A stretch of 64,000 nt of DNA, from the NCBI RefSeq assembly GCF_014638275.1, contig NZ_BMFJ01000002.1, forward strand, positions 620,001 through 684,000. Direction: 5' to 3'. Made by a program: the position numbers and the translations under genes. Shown here piece after piece: positions 62,141-64,000 of this stretch (positions are counted from its first letter, which is position 1; every line of letters starts with the position of its first letter). The notes beneath the pieces were generated by a model. It did not search any database. It was not told the DNA's origin and was given only the letters and a program-made list of their open reading frames with translations. This DNA is from Primorskyibacter flagellatus. Its GTDB lineage: Bacteria; Pseudomonadota; Alphaproteobacteria; Rhodobacterales; Rhodobacteraceae.

Positions 62141-63723
62141 TGCCCCTCACCTTCGATGCCCTGATCGCCGAGCGCCGCGCCGGACCCGGTGCGGCGCGCC
62201 CCGTTATGACCCCCGAAGGCGGCACGCCCCTGTCGCTGGACGCCTTTGACGCGCTTGTCGGCCGCGCCGCCGCATGGCTGCGCGCGCAGGGCATCGAACG
62301 GCATGACCGGGTCGCCGTCTGGCTGCCCAACCACCCGCACTGGCTCGCCCTTCTCTTCGGGGCCGCGCGGATCGGCGCGACGGTGGCGGCGGTCAACACA
62401 CGCTACCGTACGGCGGAGCTGCATCACATCCTCTCCAGCTCCGGCGCAAAGCTGCTGATCTTCGAAAGCGGCGACCGTCACGCGGATTTCCACGCCATGA
62501 CCGCCGCGCTCGACCTCGCAACCCTGCCCGATCTCAAGGCACTGGCCGCCATCGACTCCGCCGATCTGCCGCCGATCCAGGGCATCCCCGTCACGCATTG
62601 CGATTTCGACGGGTTCGACCCCCTGCCGCCGCAGGACGCACAGCCCTCCGACCCGGTGATCCTCTTCACCACCTCCGGCACCACCAGCAAGCCCAAGCTG
62701 GTGATGCACACGCAGGAAACCCTGTCACTGCACGCCCGCTACTGCGCGCCCGCCTACGGCTTCGACGCGCCCGACGCCGCCTATCTCGCCGCCATGCCGC
62801 TTTGCGGGGTGTTCGGCCTGAACCCCACGCTCGGCGCCTTTGCCGGCGGTGCGCCGATCCACCTGCTGACCGCCTACGCGCTCGCCCCCGCCATCGGTAT
62901 CGCCAAGGCGCAGGCGATCACCCATTTCTTCGGCTCGGACGAGATGTTCCGCCAGATGTGGGACGCCGACCGCACCGTCTTCTCCCACGCCCGCATCTGC
63001 GGCTTCGGCGCCTTCACCCCCGGCATGGGCGCGACGCTGCGCGGCATGGCGGAAGAGGGCCTGCCCCTTTGCGGGGTCTACGGCGCGTCCGAACTGCACG
63101 CGATCTTCGCCATCCAGCCGCCGACACACCCGATCGACCAGCGTCTTCAGGGCGGGGGCCGCACCGCCGGGGGCGACACCGTCTCCGTCCGCGTGCGCGA
63201 TCCGGAGACCGGAGAGCTCTGCGCCCCGGACCAGCCCGGCGTGCTTGAAGTCAAAGGGCCGACCAACTTCACCGGCTATTTCCGGAACCCCGAGGCCACA
63301 GCCAAGGCCGTCGACCCAGAAGGCTACTTCCGCAGCGGCGACGCCGGTTACCTGCGCCCCGACGGCACCTTCGTCTACCTCGCCCGCAACGGCGACTTCC
63401 TGCGCCTGTCGGGCTTCCTCACCGACCCGGCGGAGATCGAGGAGGTGCTGGAGTCGGCCGACGGAGTCGCCCGCGCGCAGGTCGTCGGCGTGACCCACGA
63501 AGGCCGCGCCCGCGCCTTCGCCTTCATCCTGCCCAAACCCGGCGCCTCCCCCGATCCGGAGACCGTGCGCACCCATACCGCCGACCGTCTCGCCCATTAC
63601 AAGGTGCCACTCCGCGTCGTCCCGATCGAGTCGTTCCCGGCCACCGAAAGCGCCAACGGCCTCAAGATCCAGAAGGCGAAACTCCGCGACATGGCCGAAG
63701 CCCATCTGAAGGACCACCCATGA
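62140..63723 (+). CDS. AMP-forming acyl-CoA ligase (block D)
   Basis: 527 residues; ATG shares a base with the livF stop. ANL motifs: LFTTSGTTSKPKLVMHT, GVYGASEL, YFRSGDAGYLRPDG and catalytic Lys in SANGLKIQKAKL. It activates the imported acid. It is followed by a MaoC gene that shares its stop (ATGA overlap). The substrate is probably what the Liv importer carries, which is inference. Confidence 0.9.
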   Translation: MPLTFDALIAERRAGPGAARPVMTPEGGTPLSLDAFDALVGRAAAWLRAQGIERHDRVAVWLPNHPHWLALLFGAARIGATVAAVNTRYRTAELHHILSSSGAKLLIFESGDRHADFHAMTAALDLATLPDLKALAAIDSADLPPIQGIPVTHCDFDGFDPLPPQDAQPSDPVILFTTSGTTSKPKLVMHTQETLSLHARYCAPAYGFDAPDAAYLAAMPLCGVFGLNPTLGAFAGGAPIHLLTAYALAPAIGIAKAQAITHFFGSDEMFRQMWDADRTVFSHARICGFGAFTPGMGATLRGMAEEGLPLCGVYGASELHAIFAIQPPTHPIDQRLQGGGRTAGGDTVSVRVRDPETGELCAPDQPGVLEVKGPTNFTGYFRNPEATAKAVDPEGYFRSGDAGYLRPDGTFVYLARNGDFLRLSGFLTDPAEIEEVLESADGVARAQVVGVTHEGRARAFAFILPKPGASPDPETVRTHTADRLAHYKVPLRVVPIESFPATESANGLKIQKAKLRDMAEAHLKDHP

Positions 63724-64000
63724 GCCACAGCCTCTATTACAACGATTTCGAACCGGGCCAGACCTTCACCAGCCAGGGCCGTACGATCACCGAAACCGAC
63801 CTCACCATGTTCTCCATGCTGACAGGTGACTGGAACCCGATCCACAACGATGCGGAATTCGCCGCAAAGGCAAAGTTCGGCCAGCGCCTGATGCACGGGG
63901 CGTTCGGGATCGGCCTCGCCCTTGGCCTGATGCACACGCTCGGCATCTTCGAAGACAGCGCCGTCGCCCTGCTCGACGTGCAGGAGTGGAAGTTCGTCGA
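63720..64000 (+). CDS. MaoC-family hydratase, truncated by window end
   Basis: 93 codons are inside the window. The hydratase-2 motif GDWNPIHNDAEFAAKAKFG has the catalytic Asp and His, followed by LMHGAFGIGLALG. It begins on the stop of the ligase (ATGA). It is probably the enoyl-CoA hydratase of block D; its end is outside the window. Confidence 0.88.
   Translation, partial: MSHSLYYNDFEPGQTFTSQGRTITETDLTMFSMLTGDWNPIHNDAEFAAKAKFGQRLMHGAFGIGLALGLMHTLGIFEDSAVALLDVQEWKFV

Overview
The window is a contiguous piece of a GC-rich alphaproteobacterial chromosome. Codon use, gene order (dnaK-dnaJ; lptC-lptA-lptB followed by hpf-ptsN), a solitary citryl-CoA lyase-like protein, TRAP transporters and the G-run/C-run double-hairpin repeats between convergent genes all fit the Rhodobacteraceae (Roseobacter group). 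No rRNA, tRNA, CRISPR array, transposase, integrase or phage gene was seen. Most genes are chained by ATGA/TGATG overlaps. Because of the high GC content many long antisense open frames exist, and they were left out.

Region 1 (1-9.5 kb): the last codons of an ArgE/M20-type deacetylase, a GntR regulator, and a polyamine module. The module is potF-potG-potH-potI plus a PuuB-like FAD oxidoreductase on the minus strand, with a divergent class III aminotransferase (putrescine aminotransferase type). A DMT-family exporter and radC follow. Region 2 (9.8-18 kb): dnaK-dnaJ with a promoter candidate about 100 nt upstream, a divergent SDR/TetR pair with two matching operators, alkB, a small SH3/lipocalin-type envelope protein and a polysaccharide-export ABC permease. 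Region 3 (17.4-26.9 kb): a plus-strand surface-glycan block with cysQ, a GT2, galU, galE, a GT4, a GT92-like enzyme, a GT14-like enzyme and a two-domain sulfotransferase. CysQ (PAP removal) and the sulfotransferase together suggest a sulfated glycan. Region 4 (26.9-35 kb): ptsN, hpf, lptB, lptA, lptC and an RNase D-like exonuclease on the minus strand, then katG and an orphan hybrid histidine kinase on the plus strand.

Region 5 (35-64 kb) is the most interesting part: about 29 kb devoted to import and CoA-thioester breakdown of unidentified carboxylic acids. Block A (minus, with divergent IclR 1) is a CoA-transferase, acyl-CoA dehydrogenase, MaoC hydratase, CitE-like lyase and a three-part TRAP transporter. 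Block B (minus) is IclR 2, an AMP-forming acyl-CoA ligase, a FAS1/MaoC-type dehydratase and a PAS-LuxR regulator. Block C (minus) is IclR 3, an ADP-forming acyl-CoA synthetase, a non-canonical and a canonical MaoC protein, an SDR and a citryl-CoA lyase-like protein. Block D (plus) is an unusual crotonase, a TAXI-type TRAP binding protein and fused permease, an acyl-CoA dehydrogenase, a five-gene Liv-type ABC importer, an AMP-forming ligase and a MaoC gene cut by the window edge.

No thiolase is visible in region 5. Carbon-carbon cleavage would have to come from the two lyase-type proteins, pointing to branched or dicarboxylic substrates cleaved by retro-aldol/Claisen chemistry rather than ordinary beta-oxidation. 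A TTGTCC core recurs at all three IclR loci. The substrate identities and the pathway order are inference.
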